From: Mycolicibacterium tusciae
Lineage (GTDB): Bacteria > Actinomycetota > Actinomycetes > Mycobacteriales > Mycobacteriaceae
Length of the DNA: 64,000 nucleotides
Reading direction: 5' to 3'
NCBI RefSeq assembly: GCF_002086795.1
Contig: NZ_MVIM01000008.1
Coordinates: forward strand, 1-64,000
Positions within the stretch are counted from its first letter, which is position 1; every line of letters starts with the position of its first letter. Below the pieces are notes generated by a model that saw only the letters and a list, made by a program, of their open reading frames with translations, was not told the DNA's origin and did no database searches. Shown here in pieces: positions 15,864-25,173 of the stretch. The translations under genes and the position numbers were made by a program.

Positions 15864-16265
15864 ATGGGATCTTTCCTGCTGCGTGCGGCACTGACCGGAT
15901 TTGCGCTGTGGGTTGTCACACTGATCGTTCCCGGGATCAGCTTCATCGGCGGGGAATCGACGCTGCAGAGAGTCGGCATCGTCTTCGTCGTCGGCGTCAT
16001 CTTCGGTCTGGTGAACGCGATCATCAAACCGATCGTGCAATTCATCTCGATCCCGCTCTACATTCTGACCCTCGGCCTGATTCACATCGTGATCAATGCG
16101 CTGATGCTGTGGATCACATCGTGGATCACCGAGCACACGACGCACTGGGGCCTGTTCATCGACGACTTCTGGTGGACGGCGATCTGGGCGGCGATCGTGC
16201 TGTCGATCGTGACCTGGTTGTTGTCGCTCGTTGTCGGCTCGAGTGAACGCGCAGCGGACCGCTAG
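15864..16265 (+). CDS. phage holin-4-2-like small membrane protein
   Basis: A 133-residue protein with four membrane helices and the segment GLVNAIIKPIVQFISIPLYILTLGLIHIVINALMLW, which is the hallmark of the holin 4_2 / YvlD-type family. Despite the Pfam name these are chromosomal membrane proteins found widely in bacteria, and a lytic function is not implied. It lies 25 bp after cobF and 15 bp before fpg on the same strand and may be co-transcribed with them. Confidence 0.8.
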   Translation: MGSFLLRAALTGFALWVVTLIVPGISFIGGESTLQRVGIVFVVGVIFGLVNAIIKPIVQFISIPLYILTLGLIHIVINALMLWITSWITEHTTHWGLFIDDFWWTAIWAAIVLSIVTWLLSLVVGSSERAADR

Positions 16266-16280
16266 CGGCACACTGGAGAC

Positions 16281-17144
16281 ATGCCCGAACTGCCCGAGGT
16301 CGAAGCGCTCGCCGATCATCTGCGCCGCAACGCCGTCGGGTTGACCATCGGACGCATCGACGTGTCGGCGTTCTCGGTGCTCAAGACGTTCGACCCCGCG
16401 ATCGCGGTACTGCACGGCCAGGCCGTCAGCGGCGCCAATCGTTGGGGCAAGTACCTCGGACTTCAGTCCGGCGATCTGCACCTGATCACGCACCTGTCGC
16501 GGGCCGGCTGGCTGCGGTGGTCGGACAAGCTCGCGGCGGCGCCCCTGAAACCTGGCAAGGGTCCGATCGCGCTGCGCGTCCACCTCGGCACACCGGGGGA
16601 AGCGGCAGGTTTCGACCTCACCGAGGCCGGGACGCAGAAGCGGCTGGCGGTGTGGCTGGTCGACGATCCGGCCAAGGTGCCGGGCATCGCCGCGCTCGGA
16701 CCCGACGCGCTGTCGCTGCGACCGGAAGATCTGGCCGCCGTTCTCGCCGGGAACAGCGGCCGGATAAAGACCGTGATCACCGACCAGAAGGTGATCGCCG
16801 GCATCGGCAACGCCTACAGCGACGAGATCCTGCACGTTGCGAAGATCTCACCGTTCGCGACGGCGGGCAAGCTCACCGAAGCGCAGCTCGCCGCATTGCA
16901 CGACGCGATGATCTCCGTCCTCACCGATGCCGTGAGCCGATCCGTGGGTCAGGGGGCCGCAACGCTGAAGGGGGAGAAGCGATCCGGGCTGCGCGTGCAC
17001 GCCCGTACCGGCCTGCCATGTCCGGTGTGCGGTGACACCGTGCGCGAGGTGTCCTTCGCCGACAAGTCGTTCCAATACTGCGCGACGTGTCAGACGGGTG
17101 GCAAGGTTCTGGCGGACCGGCGAATGTCGCGGCTGCTCAAATAG
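16281..17144 (+). CDS. Fpg/Nei family DNA glycosylase
   Basis: A 287-residue DNA glycosylase/AP lyase. The N-terminus MPELPEVEAL carries catalytic Pro2 and Glu3. The helix-two-turn-helix region (about 165-190) has VIAGIGNAYSDEILH, and the C-terminal zinc finger is CPVCG...CATC with four cysteines. It removes oxidised bases such as 8-oxoguanine or formamidopyrimidines. This is the position of Rv0944, which in M. tuberculosis is, as I recall, a shortened form; here the protein is full length. It overlaps the convergent chorismate mutase gene by 8 bp. Confidence 0.92.
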   Translation: MPELPEVEALADHLRRNAVGLTIGRIDVSAFSVLKTFDPAIAVLHGQAVSGANRWGKYLGLQSGDLHLITHLSRAGWLRWSDKLAAAPLKPGKGPIALRVHLGTPGEAAGFDLTEAGTQKRLAVWLVDDPAKVPGIAALGPDALSLRPEDLAAVLAGNSGRIKTVITDQKVIAGIGNAYSDEILHVAKISPFATAGKLTEAQLAALHDAMISVLTDAVSRSVGQGAATLKGEKRSGLRVHARTGLPCPVCGDTVREVSFADKSFQYCATCQTGGKVLADRRMSRLLK

Positions 17145-17709
17145 GTTGGCAGTACGAGCGGGTGGCCGACGTCAACGCCTGCTGGTAGAGGCCGTCGAGT
17201 CTTCGTGCGGCGACCACCGCGGCCGTCGCATCCGCCAGGTCTGTCCCGCAGCCCTGACTATGTAGCGAATTCCAGTGCAGCGCAATCTCGTCGACCAGGG
17301 TCTTGTTCAATCCGTTGATCTGCGTTCGTGATTCGGCGAGATCCGGCGCGGTTGTCGGTGCGATCCCGGGATCGAACTTCCACTGGCCGAATCGGGTGTA
17401 TTGGACTCCTTCGTTCGCGGCTATCTGATCGGTGAAGACGCTACGCACGTAGGCCGGGTCGATACCGTGGGCCGTCGCATCGGCTGCCGCCGAGTCCAGT
17501 ACCTGGTTCGCTCTCGCGGGGTCGGTGATGGGCCCGCCGTTGATCCACTTGGTGGCCGCTACCGGATCGGCGGTCGCCAAGCGCTGGGCTGCCGCGTCGA
17601 CCAGTTGATAAAAGGGGTAGACGGGCTGGGCCGCGGCGACCGGCGTCAGGACCACCTGGCCCGCGAGCAGGGCAGAGGCCAACAGAAGTGAACTTCGATT
17701 CGGGATCAC
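17137..17709 (-). CDS. secreted chorismate mutase (AroQ-gamma type)
   Basis: About 190 residues with a signal peptide (RSSLLLASALLAGQ then a cleavable AAA-QP). The mature part resembles the exported chorismate mutase Rv1885c: LVDAAAQRLATADPVAATKW (catalytic Arg and Lys), then VFTDQIAANEGVQYTRFGQWK with Gln and Glu of the active site, and two cysteines (QGCGT, RSYCQ) that would form the known disulfide. It converts chorismate to prephenate outside the cytoplasm, for unclear purpose. GTG 17709 gives the better signal peptide; ATG 17724 is also in frame but lies only 11 bp from the divergent SDR start. Confidence 0.88.
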   Translation of the reverse strand: MIPNRSSLLLASALLAGQVVLTPVAAAQPVYPFYQLVDAAAQRLATADPVAATKWINGGPITDPARANQVLDSAAADATAHGIDPAYVRSVFTDQIAANEGVQYTRFGQWKFDPGIAPTTAPDLAESRTQINGLNKTLVDEIALHWNSLHSQGCGTDLADATAAVVAARRLDGLYQQALTSATRSYCQPI

Positions 17710-17735
17710 CCCATCATCATGCATAAGCTGACCGC

Positions 17736-18485
17736 GTGACTCGGCAGAAAATCTTGATCACCGGCGCCAGCTCGGGGCTCGGAGAAGGCATGGCCAGGGC
17801 GTTCGCCGCCAAGGGGCGCGACCTCGCCTTGTGCGCCCGCCGCGTCGAGCGGCTCGACGAACTGAAGGCAGAACTCCTGCAGCGGCATCCAGGCATCACG
17901 GTGGCCGTCGCCGCGCTCGACGTCAACGACCACGATCAGGTGCCCAAGGTGTTCGCCGAGCTCTCCGACGAGCTGGGCGGTATCGACCGCGTCATCGTCA
18001 ACGCGGGTATCGGTAAGGGCGCACCGCTTGGGTCGGGCAAGCTGTGGGCGAACAAGGCCACCCTCGAGACGAATCTCATTGCCGCACTTGTCCAGATCGA
18101 GACTGCGCTCGAGATGTTCAAGGCCGCCGGGGGTGGACATCTGGTGCTGATCTCCTCGGTGCTCGGCAACAAGGGCGTCCCGGGCGTGAAGGCCGCGTAT
18201 GCGGCGAGCAAGGCCGGTGTGACGTCGCTCGGAGAGTCGCTGCGCGCCGAATACGTGAGCGGTCCGATCAAGGTGACCACGCTCGAGCCCGGCTACATCG
18301 AATCCGAGATGACCGCTAAGTCCGCGTCGACGTTGTTGATGGTGGACAACGAGACCGGGGTCAAGGCGATGGTCGACGCGATGGAGCGTGAGACCGGCCG
18401 GGCAGCCGTTCCGTGGTGGCCGTGGGGACCGCTGGTACAGGTGATGCGAATGCTTCCGCCACGACTTACAAAATATTTTGCTTAG
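17736..18485 (+). CDS. SDR family oxidoreductase (Rv0945-like)
   Basis: A 249-residue short-chain dehydrogenase. It has the NAD(P)-binding TGASSGLGEGMA near residues 9-20, NAG at about 89-91, catalytic Ser in LISSVLG and the YAASK active-site pair near residues 154-158. The substrate is unknown. The GTG start lies just after the divergent secreted chorismate mutase. It matches Rv0945, which keeps the same place next to the Fpg gene in M. tuberculosis. Confidence 0.9.
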   Translation: MTRQKILITGASSGLGEGMARAFAAKGRDLALCARRVERLDELKAELLQRHPGITVAVAALDVNDHDQVPKVFAELSDELGGIDRVIVNAGIGKGAPLGSGKLWANKATLETNLIAALVQIETALEMFKAAGGGHLVLISSVLGNKGVPGVKAAYAASKAGVTSLGESLRAEYVSGPIKVTTLEPGYIESEMTAKSASTLLMVDNETGVKAMVDAMERETGRAAVPWWPWGPLVQVMRMLPPRLTKYFA

Positions 18486-18532
18486 AAAAGCTTCATGTTT
18501 AATGGCCGCGCAGCCGCGGGTAGCCCAATTTC

Positions 18533-18910
18533 ATGAACGCGAAGATGATGAAGTTGACGCCTTTCCTATTCGCGGGTGCGGCGGCCGCCGCGATCGCTGC
18601 TGCGCCCATCTCCGTTGCTCAGCCGGCGCCGCCGCCGTGCGTGAACGCTGACGGCACGCCCTGCGGGGCCATCGGCAACGTCACAGCCGGGCCGGGCGGT
18701 GGAGCGAACGTCGCCATTCCCAATGGTCCGGTCGGTACCGCCGATGGTGGCGGGGCCTCCGGCGTGATCCCCAACGGTCCGGGCGGTTCCGCGGACTTGG
18801 GCGGCGCCAGTGGCTCACTGTCGCCGGTCGGACCGGGTGGTTCGGCAGGTCCCGGCGGTGCCAGCGGATGTCTCCCGAACGTCGGGTGCATCAACATCCC
18901 CGCGCCCTGA
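18533..18910 (+). CDS. small secreted Gly/Pro-rich protein
   Basis: A 125-residue protein with a signal peptide (KLTPFLFAGAAAAAIAAAPISVAQ) and a mature part built of loose repeats of the type GGASGxIPNGPGGSA. Cysteines are near both ends (PPCVNADGTPC and SGCLPNVGC). Composition suggests a flexible cell-wall or exported protein. I recognise no family with known function. Confidence 0.6.
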   Translation: MNAKMMKLTPFLFAGAAAAAIAAAPISVAQPAPPPCVNADGTPCGAIGNVTAGPGGGANVAIPNGPVGTADGGGASGVIPNGPGGSADLGGASGSLSPVGPGGSAGPGGASGCLPNVGCINIPAP

Positions 18911-19003
18911 CCGGCATAAGTCGACCGCAGCGCGGCGCACGCCCCTCGTGGGCGGGCGTCGCGTTGCTTTTGTTGTAGGGACTTGACATTCTGTTGGGTT
19001 TTC

Positions 19004-19018
19004 ACAACAGTGTGTTGT
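19004..19018. promoter_or_regulatory. inverted repeat at XRE gene start, candidate autoregulatory operator
   Basis: ACAACA-GTG-TGTTGT is a perfect inverted repeat (6-bp arms) that ends right at the ATG of the XRE gene. A further TGTTG half-site is at 18992-18996, and TTGACA (18983-18988) could be a -35 box. XRE regulators commonly bind such repeats over their own promoters. With no room for a ribosome site, the mRNA may be leaderless. Confidence 0.5.
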
Positions 19019-19327
19019 ATGAGTCCGGTGAGGCGCGGCGCGGCCCTCCCCATCCACAACCGCATCGGCGTTCTACGCGCGGAACGGCGGATGTCCCGCG
19101 CACAGCTCGCGGCGTTGGTGGACGTCAATCCGCAGACCGTCGGCGCGCTGGAACGGCGCGACCACTTTCCCAGCCTCGATCTGGCTTTGCGGATCTGCGA
19201 TGTCTTCGGGCTGCCCGTGGACGCGGTGTTCTCCCGTGAACCGTTCGCGCCGCTGTCCACCGAGCTCTACCGCAAGTCCACACGACAAGGAGGCGAGGCC
19301 GATGTCCAGCTCGATCAAGCAGACTGA
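19019..19327 (+). CDS. XRE-family helix-turn-helix regulator
   Basis: A 102-residue protein. The HTH domain spans about 10-65: NRIGVLRAERRMSRAQLAALVDVNPQTVGALERRDHFPSLDLALRICDVFGLPVDAVFSRE, the classic helix-turn-helix 3 pattern. The rest is a short tail. It overlaps the next gene by 26 bp, forming a regulator/membrane protein pair that is common in bacteria. Start at ATG 19019 follows directly on an inverted repeat that may be its operator. Confidence 0.8.
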   Translation: MSPVRRGAALPIHNRIGVLRAERRMSRAQLAALVDVNPQTVGALERRDHFPSLDLALRICDVFGLPVDAVFSREPFAPLSTELYRKSTRQGGEADVQLDQAD

Positions 19328-19847
19328 CCCGACGCTGATCGACAGGTATCAGAACTTCCGCATCCGGCGATTCCTCAAGCACGAGAGCACCTACGCGCAT
19401 TCGCTTCCGCGGTGGCGTACGCAACAGCGCCGTCGCGCCTTGGTGATCGGATTGGCGGCCACGTTCACGTTCATGGCAGTGGTAAGTGTGATGTGCGCGT
19501 TCGGGATTCGATGGGCGCCGTTGCTATGGCTTCCGGCGTGCGTGATCTTCTTCCCGCTGTGGATCGTGTTGCAGATCGTGTCCGGCAGGCAGGGCGACGC
19601 CCCGGAGGGCGCGCTCGACGAATACGAGATGCAGCAGCGTAACAGTGCGCGCTCGATCGGGCTGACCGTCACACAGAACCTGATGTTGTTGCCGATCTTC
19701 TACCTGATCTTCGGATCGGTGATCACCGGCGGCGCCGACGTCGATATGGCCTACGCCGGGGGACTGATGGCGATGACGGTCTTGCTGATCGGCGGGTGCC
19801 TGCCCGCGATGATCCTGGGCTGGATCCGCCCAAACCCCGACGCGTAG
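19302..19847 (+). CDS. membrane protein paired with XRE regulator
   Basis: A 181-residue protein with a basic N-terminus (about 1-48) and four membrane helices in two pairs: ALVIGLAATFTFMAVVSVMC / LLWLPACVIFFPLWIVLQIV, then a loop DEYEMQQRNSARSIG, then two more. This resembles two-component style XRE/membrane pairs, where the membrane protein may control the regulator, but the function is unknown. AGGAGG lies 9 nt before ATG 19302, within the end of the XRE gene. Confidence 0.75.
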   Translation: MSSSIKQTDPTLIDRYQNFRIRRFLKHESTYAHSLPRWRTQQRRRALVIGLAATFTFMAVVSVMCAFGIRWAPLLWLPACVIFFPLWIVLQIVSGRQGDAPEGALDEYEMQQRNSARSIGLTVTQNLMLLPIFYLIFGSVITGGADVDMAYAGGLMAMTVLLIGGCLPAMILGWIRPNPDA

Positions 19848-19853
19848 GTGTGA

Positions 19854-19896
19854 TTCGGTGCGCTGGCCATCGCTGCGCGAACGTTTGCGCACCGAA
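19854..19896. terminator. hairpin between convergent genes
   Basis: TTCGGTGCGC (19854-19863) pairs perfectly with GCGCACCGAA (19887-19896), leaving a 23-nt loop. It sits 7 bp after the membrane gene and 35 bp before the end of the convergent pgi gene, so it could stop transcription from both sides. No U-run is present. Confidence 0.5.
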
Positions 19897-19930
19897 ATCG
19901 CTCAGGCCGTTCTATTGCGCTCCGCGCGGC

Positions 19931-21598
19931 TCAGGCCGAGCGGCCGCGTTCGGCGCGGTAGTGGCGCACCAGCGCGTCGGTCGAGGAGTCCGACTGTTCG
20001 GCGGGCGAGTCGTCGGCGGTGATCACCGGCAGTAGCGCCTTGGCCTGCGTCTTGCCCAACTCCACACCCCACTGGTCGAACGAGTCGATACCCCAGACGA
20101 CACCCTCGGTGAACACCTGATGCTCATAGAGGGCGATCAACTGGCCCAGTACCGACGGCGTGAGTTTGGTGGCCAGGATCGACGTGCTCGGCCGGTTACC
20201 CGGCATCACCTTGTGTGGGACGACGCCCGGGGGAGTCCCTTCCGCGGCAATCTCTTCGGCGGTTTTGCCGAACGCCAGCACCTGCGTCTGGGCGAAGAAG
20301 TTACTCATCAACAGGTCGTGCATGCTGCCCGTGCCGTCGGCGGTCGCCAGGTCGTCGGTCGGCTGTGAGAACCCGAGGAAATCGGCGGGCACCAACCGGG
20401 TGCCCTGATGCAGCAGTTGGTAGAAGGCGTGCTGGCCGTTGGTTCCCGGTTCGCCCCAGAAGATCTCGCCGGTGCTGGTCGTCACCGGTGAGCCGTCGGC
20501 GCGCACCGACTTGCCGTTCGATTCCATGGTGAGCTGCTGCAGGTAGGCGGCGAACCGCGATAGATCATTCGAATACGGCAGCACCGCACGGGTTTCCGCG
20601 CCGAAGAACTCGTTGTACCAGAGCCCGATCAGGCCCAGCAGCACCGGCGCGTTGGCCTCCAGCGGCGCCGTGCGGAAGTGCTCGTCGACGATGTGGAAGC
20701 CGGATAGGAACTCCGCGAACCTTTCTCGGCCGATGACCGCCATCACCGACAAACCGATCGCGCTGTCGACGGAGTAGCGTCCGCCGACCCAATCCCAGAA
20801 GCCGAACATGTTGTCGGTGTTGATACCGAAGTCGTCGACCAGCTTCTTGTTCGTCGACACCGCCACGAAGTGCTTGGCCACCGCGGCGTCGCCGAGCGCA
20901 TCGGTGAGCCAGCGACGCGCGGCAGTCGCGTTGGTGAGCGTCTCCAGGGTCGAGAACGTCTTGGAGGCGACGATGAAAAGCGTTGTGGCCGGGTCGAGTC
21001 CGTCGAGCTTGGCCACCAGGTCGGCGGGGTCGACGTTGGATACGAACCGGGCCGAGATACCGGCGTCGGCGTAGTGGCGCAGGCCGAGGGTGACCATCGC
21101 GGGGCCGAGGTCCGAACCGCCGATGCCGATGTTGACTACCGTCGTGATGCGCTCGCCCGTCGCGCCGGTCCATTCTCCGCTGCGCAGCCGGTCGGTGAAG
21201 TCGCCCATCTTGTCGAGCACCTCATGGACGTCGGCGACGACGTTCTGACCGTCCACGGACAACTGGGCGCCGCGCGGCAACCGCAGCGCGGTGTGCAGCA
21301 CCGCACGATCCTCCGAAGTATTGATATGCACGCCGGCGAACATCGCGTCGCGGCGCTGCTCCAGTCCCGCCGCGCGGGCCAGATCGACGAGCAGTTTGAG
21401 GGTCTCGCGGGTGACCCGGTGCTTGCTGTAGTCGATGTAGAGATCGCCGACCGTCAGCACCAGTTCGCTCCCGCGCGCCGGGTCGTCGTCGAAGAACGTG
21501 CGCAGGTGCTCCTTGCCGATCTCGTCGTGGTGCCGCTGCAGCGCCTGCCAGGCATCAGTCGTGGTGATGTCGGATATCTGCTGAGTGTTGGCGGTCAT
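19931..21598 (-). CDS. pgi: glucose-6-phosphate isomerase
   Basis: A 555-residue enzyme that interconverts glucose-6-phosphate and fructose-6-phosphate in glycolysis and gluconeogenesis. The family signatures are visible: [15 protein letters not shown] (about residue 150), [41 protein letters not shown] and the C-terminal [14 protein letters not shown]. The length fits mycobacterial Pgi. It corresponds to Rv0946c. It diverges from the aldehyde dehydrogenase gene with 48 bp between starts. Confidence 0.97.
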   Translation of the reverse strand: MTANTQQISDITTTDAWQALQRHHDEIGKEHLRTFFDDDPARGSELVLTVGDLYIDYSKHRVTRETLKLLVDLARAAGLEQRRDAMFAGVHINTSEDRAVLHTALRLPRGAQLSVDGQNVVADVHEVLDKMGDFTDRLRSGEWTGATGERITTVVNIGIGGSDLGPAMVTLGLRHYADAGISARFVSNVDPADLVAKLDGLDPATTLFIVASKTFSTLETLTNATAARRWLTDALGDAAVAKHFVAVSTNKKLVDDFGINTDNMFGFWDWVGGRYSVDSAIGLSVMAVIGRERFAEFLSGFHIVDEHFRTAPLEANAPVLLGLIGLWYNEFFGAETRAVLPYSNDLSRFAAYLQQLTMESNGKSVRADGSPVTTSTGEIFWGEPGTNGQHAFYQLLHQGTRLVPADFLGFSQPTDDLATADGTGSMHDLLMSNFFAQTQVLAFGKTAEEIAAEGTPPGVVPHKVMPGNRPSTSILATKLTPSVLGQLIALYEHQVFTEGVVWGIDSFDQWGVELGKTQAKALLPVITADDSPAEQSDSSTDALVRHYRAERGRSA

Positions 21599-21646
21599 GT
21601 AACCGACATTAATGCGGCCAAATGTCCAAAGGTGTAAGAGAGAGTT

Positions 21647-23095
21647 ATGGATACCGCGAAGCTCCTGTCGTCTGTGCCCACCGGCCTGTGGATCGGGGGC
21701 GAGGAACGCAAGGGTTCCTCGACGTTCGACGTGCTCGACCCGTCCGACGACAAAGTTCTGATCTCTGTTGCCAACGCGACGCCCGAGGACGCCGTCGCCG
21801 CCCTCGACGCCGCGTGCGCCGTACAGGCCGACTGGGCCGCCACCCCGCCCCGCGAGCGCGGTGAAATTCTGCGGTCGGTGTTCGAGAAGATCACCGAACG
21901 TGCCGAAGACCTGGCCACCTTGATGACGTTGGAGATGGGCAAGGTGCTGCCCGAGAGCATGGGCGAGGTCAAGTACGGCTCGGAGTTCTTCCGCTGGTTC
22001 GCCGAGGAGGCCGTGCGCATCGCGGGTCGCTTCACGCCGAGCCCGGCGGGCACTGGCCGCATCCTCGTCACCAAGCAGCCGGTCGGGCCCTGCTACGCCA
22101 TCACGCCGTGGAACTTCCCGCTGGCCATGGGGACCCGCAAGATCGGCCCGGCGTTCGCGGCCGGCTGCACCATGATCGTCAAGCCCGCCCAGGAGACGCC
22201 GCTGACGATGCTGCTGCTGGCCAAGCTGATGGACGAGGCCGGCCTGCCGAAGGGCGTGCTGTCAGTGCTGCCGACGAGCAGCCCCGGGCCGGTCACCGAG
22301 GCTCTGATCAACGACGGCCGGCTTCGCAAGCTGACCTTCACCGGATCGACCGGCGTCGGGAAGGCGTTGGTGAAGCAGTCGGCCGACAAACTGCTGCGCA
22401 CCTCGATGGAGCTCGGCGGCAACGCGCCGTTCATCGTGTTCGACGACGCCGATGTGGACGCCGCTGTCGACGGCGCGATCCTGGCCAAGATGCGCAACGG
22501 CGGTGAGGCGTGCACGGCGGCCAACCGTTTCCACGTCGCGAACTCGGTGCGGGAGGAGTTCACCGACAAGCTGGTCAAGCGGATGAGCGAGTTCACGCTC
22601 GGCAAGGGCACCGACGAGTCGTCGACGCTGGGCCCGCTGATCAACGCCAAGCAGGTCGCCACCGTCGAGGACCTGGTGTCCGACGCGGTGTCGCGCGGCG
22701 CGACGGTCGCGGTCGGCGGCGTCGCCCCCGGTGGCCCGGGCAACTTCTACCCGGCGACAGTGCTGGCCGATGTGCCCGCCGACGCGCGCATCCTCAAAGA
22801 GGAGGTGTTCGGACCCGTCGCGCCGATCACCGGCTTCGATACCGAGGAGGAGGGCATCGCCGCTGCCAACGACACCGAGTACGGGCTGGCCGCCTATGTC
22901 TACACGCAGTCACTGGACCGCGCGCTGCGCGTCGCCGAAGGCATCCAGGCCGGCATGGTGGGCATCAACCGCGGGGTGATTTCCGACCCGGCCGCACCGT
23001 TCGGCGGAGTGAAGGAATCCGGTTTCGGCCGTGAGGGCGGATCCGAGGGCATCGACGAATACCTCGACGTGAAGTACGTGGCGCTGACGAAGTAA
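21647..23095 (+). CDS. NAD(P)-dependent succinate-semialdehyde dehydrogenase family
   Basis: A 482-residue aldehyde dehydrogenase. It has [20 protein letters not shown] (cofactor binding), [11 protein letters not shown], catalytic Glu in [12 protein letters not shown] and catalytic Cys in [11 protein letters not shown]. The overall pattern is that of the GabD group, which oxidises succinic semialdehyde to succinate, feeding the citric acid cycle. Exact substrate is inferred. ATG 21647 follows AAGAGAGAG. It stands as a single gene or heads a short unit with the acyltransferase gene. Confidence 0.87.
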   Translation: MDTAKLLSSVPTGLWIGGEERKGSSTFDVLDPSDDKVLISVANATPEDAVAALDAACAVQADWAATPPRERGEILRSVFEKITERAEDLATLMTLEMGKVLPESMGEVKYGSEFFRWFAEEAVRIAGRFTPSPAGTGRILVTKQPVGPCYAITPWNFPLAMGTRKIGPAFAAGCTMIVKPAQETPLTMLLLAKLMDEAGLPKGVLSVLPTSSPGPVTEALINDGRLRKLTFTGSTGVGKALVKQSADKLLRTSMELGGNAPFIVFDDADVDAAVDGAILAKMRNGGEACTAANRFHVANSVREEFTDKLVKRMSEFTLGKGTDESSTLGPLINAKQVATVEDLVSDAVSRGATVAVGGVAPGGPGNFYPATVLADVPADARILKEEVFGPVAPITGFDTEEEGIAAANDTEYGLAAYVYTQSLDRALRVAEGIQAGMVGINRGVISDPAAPFGGVKESGFGREGGSEGIDEYLDVKYVALTK

Positions 23096-23183
23096 CACCC
23101 GTTTCGGGGGCGTGCGTAAAAGGTCCGTCCGGCACGGCGTGTCGGGCACTTTCGCGTCTGCTCGCGCGGGAAAGATTTCGGCA

Positions 23184-25124
23184 GTGCGCACCGCTGAGAG
23201 CCGTCGGGGAATTCCCGCGTTGGACGGCATCCGTGCGGTGGCGGTCGCGCTGGTCCTGGCCGATCACGGCGGTATCCCGGGCCTGTCGGGCGGATTCCTC
23301 GGCGTCGACGTGTTCTTCGTGCTCAGCGGATTCCTGATCACGTCCCTGCTGCTCGACGAGCACCGGCGGACTGCGCAGATTCGGCTCGGCGACTTCTGGA
23401 TTCGGCGCGCCCGCCGACTGCTGCCCGCGCTGCTGGCGATGGTGCTCGCCGTGGTCGCGGCCCGCGATCTGTTCTCGCCCGAATCCACGGCGTCGCTGCG
23501 CGAGGACGCGGTCGCCTCGTTCTTCTGGATATCCAATTGGGCCTTCGTCGGCCAACGTGCCGACTACTTCTCCCAGGGCGCGCCGCCGTCGCCGCTGCAG
23601 CACACGTGGTCGCTCGGGGTGGAGGAGCAGTACTACCTGCTATGGCCGCTGCTGCTCATCGCCGTCGCGGCGCTGTTCTGGTCCCGGCTACGACTTGCCG
23701 TTTTCGTGCTGTCGACCGTCGGCGTCATCGCTTCGGCGACCGCGACGATCGTGCTCACCACGGACTCGACGCTGAACCGCGTCTACTTCGGCACCGACAG
23801 CCGAGCCCAGGCGTTGTTGGTCGGCGCTGCCGCGGCCGCACTGCTGGTGCGGGACTGGTCGGTGCTCAACGACGGCGGAACGCTGATCCGGACGCGGTCG
23901 GGCCACATCGTCGCGCGCATCCTGCCGTTCATCGGTCTGGCTGTGCTCGGTGCGGCGGCACACTATGCGACCGGCAGCGTCAGCGACTTCCGCAGCGGCC
24001 TGCTGATTGTGGTGGCGATCGCGGCCGTCCTCGTCGTCGCACCGGTGGCACTGGAGCAGGAGGGGCCCGTCGCCCGCGCCCTGGCGTGGCGGCCCCTGGT
24101 GTGGCTCGGCGCGATCTCCTACGGCGTGTACCTGTGGCATTGGCCCATCTTTCTGGCGCTCAACGGTGAACGAACGGGGCTGTCCGGCTGGCCGCTGTTC
24201 GTCGTGCGCTGCGTAATCACAGTGGGCCTGGCCGCGGCGTCGTGGTGGCTGCTGGAGCAGCCGATCCGTCGCTGGCGGCCGATGCATGTGCCGCTGCTGC
24301 CGTTGGCGGGTGCGACGGCCGCGACCGCCGCCGTGGTGACGATGATGGTGGTACCCGTCGACGTGAAAACCGAGCAGCCGCCGCTGGGTCCGGCGATCGA
24401 CTCCGCCGCGCTGGCGCTCGTCGGGCCGGAAGTGCCCGTCGAGGTCCGCCAACCGACCGCGCACGATCCCGGCACCCGCACCGTTGCCGTGTTCGGCGAC
24501 TCGATCGCGTGGACGATGATGCGGTATCTGCCGCCGACACCAGGGCTGGCGTTCACGAACTACACGACGATCGGGTGCGGTATCGCCCGCGGCGGCCCCT
24601 ATCGGTACGTCGGGCAGACACTGAACCAGAAACCCGAATGCGACGCCTGGCCCAGCCGGTGGTCGCAGCGCATCAACCATGACCGCCCGGACGTGGTGCT
24701 GCTGATGGTCGGCCGCTGGGAGGTGGTCGACCGGATGAACGAAGGCGTCTGGACCAATATCGGCGAGGACGGTTACGAGGACTATCTGCGTGGCGAACTC
24801 AACCGCGCGCTCGACATTCTCGGCTCGACCGGCGCGCAGATCGTGGTCACCACCGAGCCCTACAACCGGCGCGCCGAAAAGCCGGACGGCAGCGTGTATC
24901 CCGAAGACGATCCCGATCGCGTCGACGACTGGAATGCATTGCTGCGCAGCGTCGTCAAGACGCGCAAAAACGTCGAATTGCTCGATCTGAATGACAAGCT
25001 CGGGCCCAACGGCGTCTACACCAACTGGGTCAACGGCATCCGAGTGCGCAGCGACGGAGTGCACCCGACACCGGAAGCGGTGGAGTGGTTGACGCCCTGG
25101 CTGACCGACGCGCTGCGCAAGTGA
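23184..25124 (+). CDS. acyltransferase 3 (OafA-type) with C-terminal SGNH domain
   Basis: A protein of about 646 residues. The N-terminal acyltransferase-3 part opens IPALDGIRAVAVALVLADHGG and GGFLGVDVFFVLSGFLITSLLL, with some ten membrane helices to about residue 400; HTWSLGVEEQYYLLWPL is the conserved core. The C-terminal periplasmic part (about 425-645) is an SGNH esterase: VAVFGDSIAW with catalytic Ser and DGVHPTPEA with Asp/His. Such enzymes O-acetylate surface glycans or lipids. GTG 23184 gives a family-like N-terminus; a GTG at 23112 would add 24 basic residues. Confidence 0.87.
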   Translation: MRTAESRRGIPALDGIRAVAVALVLADHGGIPGLSGGFLGVDVFFVLSGFLITSLLLDEHRRTAQIRLGDFWIRRARRLLPALLAMVLAVVAARDLFSPESTASLREDAVASFFWISNWAFVGQRADYFSQGAPPSPLQHTWSLGVEEQYYLLWPLLLIAVAALFWSRLRLAVFVLSTVGVIASATATIVLTTDSTLNRVYFGTDSRAQALLVGAAAAALLVRDWSVLNDGGTLIRTRSGHIVARILPFIGLAVLGAAAHYATGSVSDFRSGLLIVVAIAAVLVVAPVALEQEGPVARALAWRPLVWLGAISYGVYLWHWPIFLALNGERTGLSGWPLFVVRCVITVGLAAASWWLLEQPIRRWRPMHVPLLPLAGATAATAAVVTMMVVPVDVKTEQPPLGPAIDSAALALVGPEVPVEVRQPTAHDPGTRTVAVFGDSIAWTMMRYLPPTPGLAFTNYTTIGCGIARGGPYRYVGQTLNQKPECDAWPSRWSQRINHDRPDVVLLMVGRWEVVDRMNEGVWTNIGEDGYEDYLRGELNRALDILGSTGAQIVVTTEPYNRRAEKPDGSVYPEDDPDRVDDWNALLRSVVKTRKNVELLDLNDKLGPNGVYTNWVNGIRVRSDGVHPTPEAVEWLTPWLTDALRK

Positions 25125-25173
25125 ATCGGGCGCGCAAACCGACCGTCGCGGTGCCCGGGCGCGCCGAATTCGA

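Noticed and set aside
15864..16265. Prophage holin
   Set aside because: The holin 4_2 family name is misleading. No phage genes are near, and the gene lies in a conserved chromosomal run.
19931..20035. Plus-strand ORFs opposite pgi
   Set aside because: Third-position GC and clear Pgi motifs support only the minus-strand frame.
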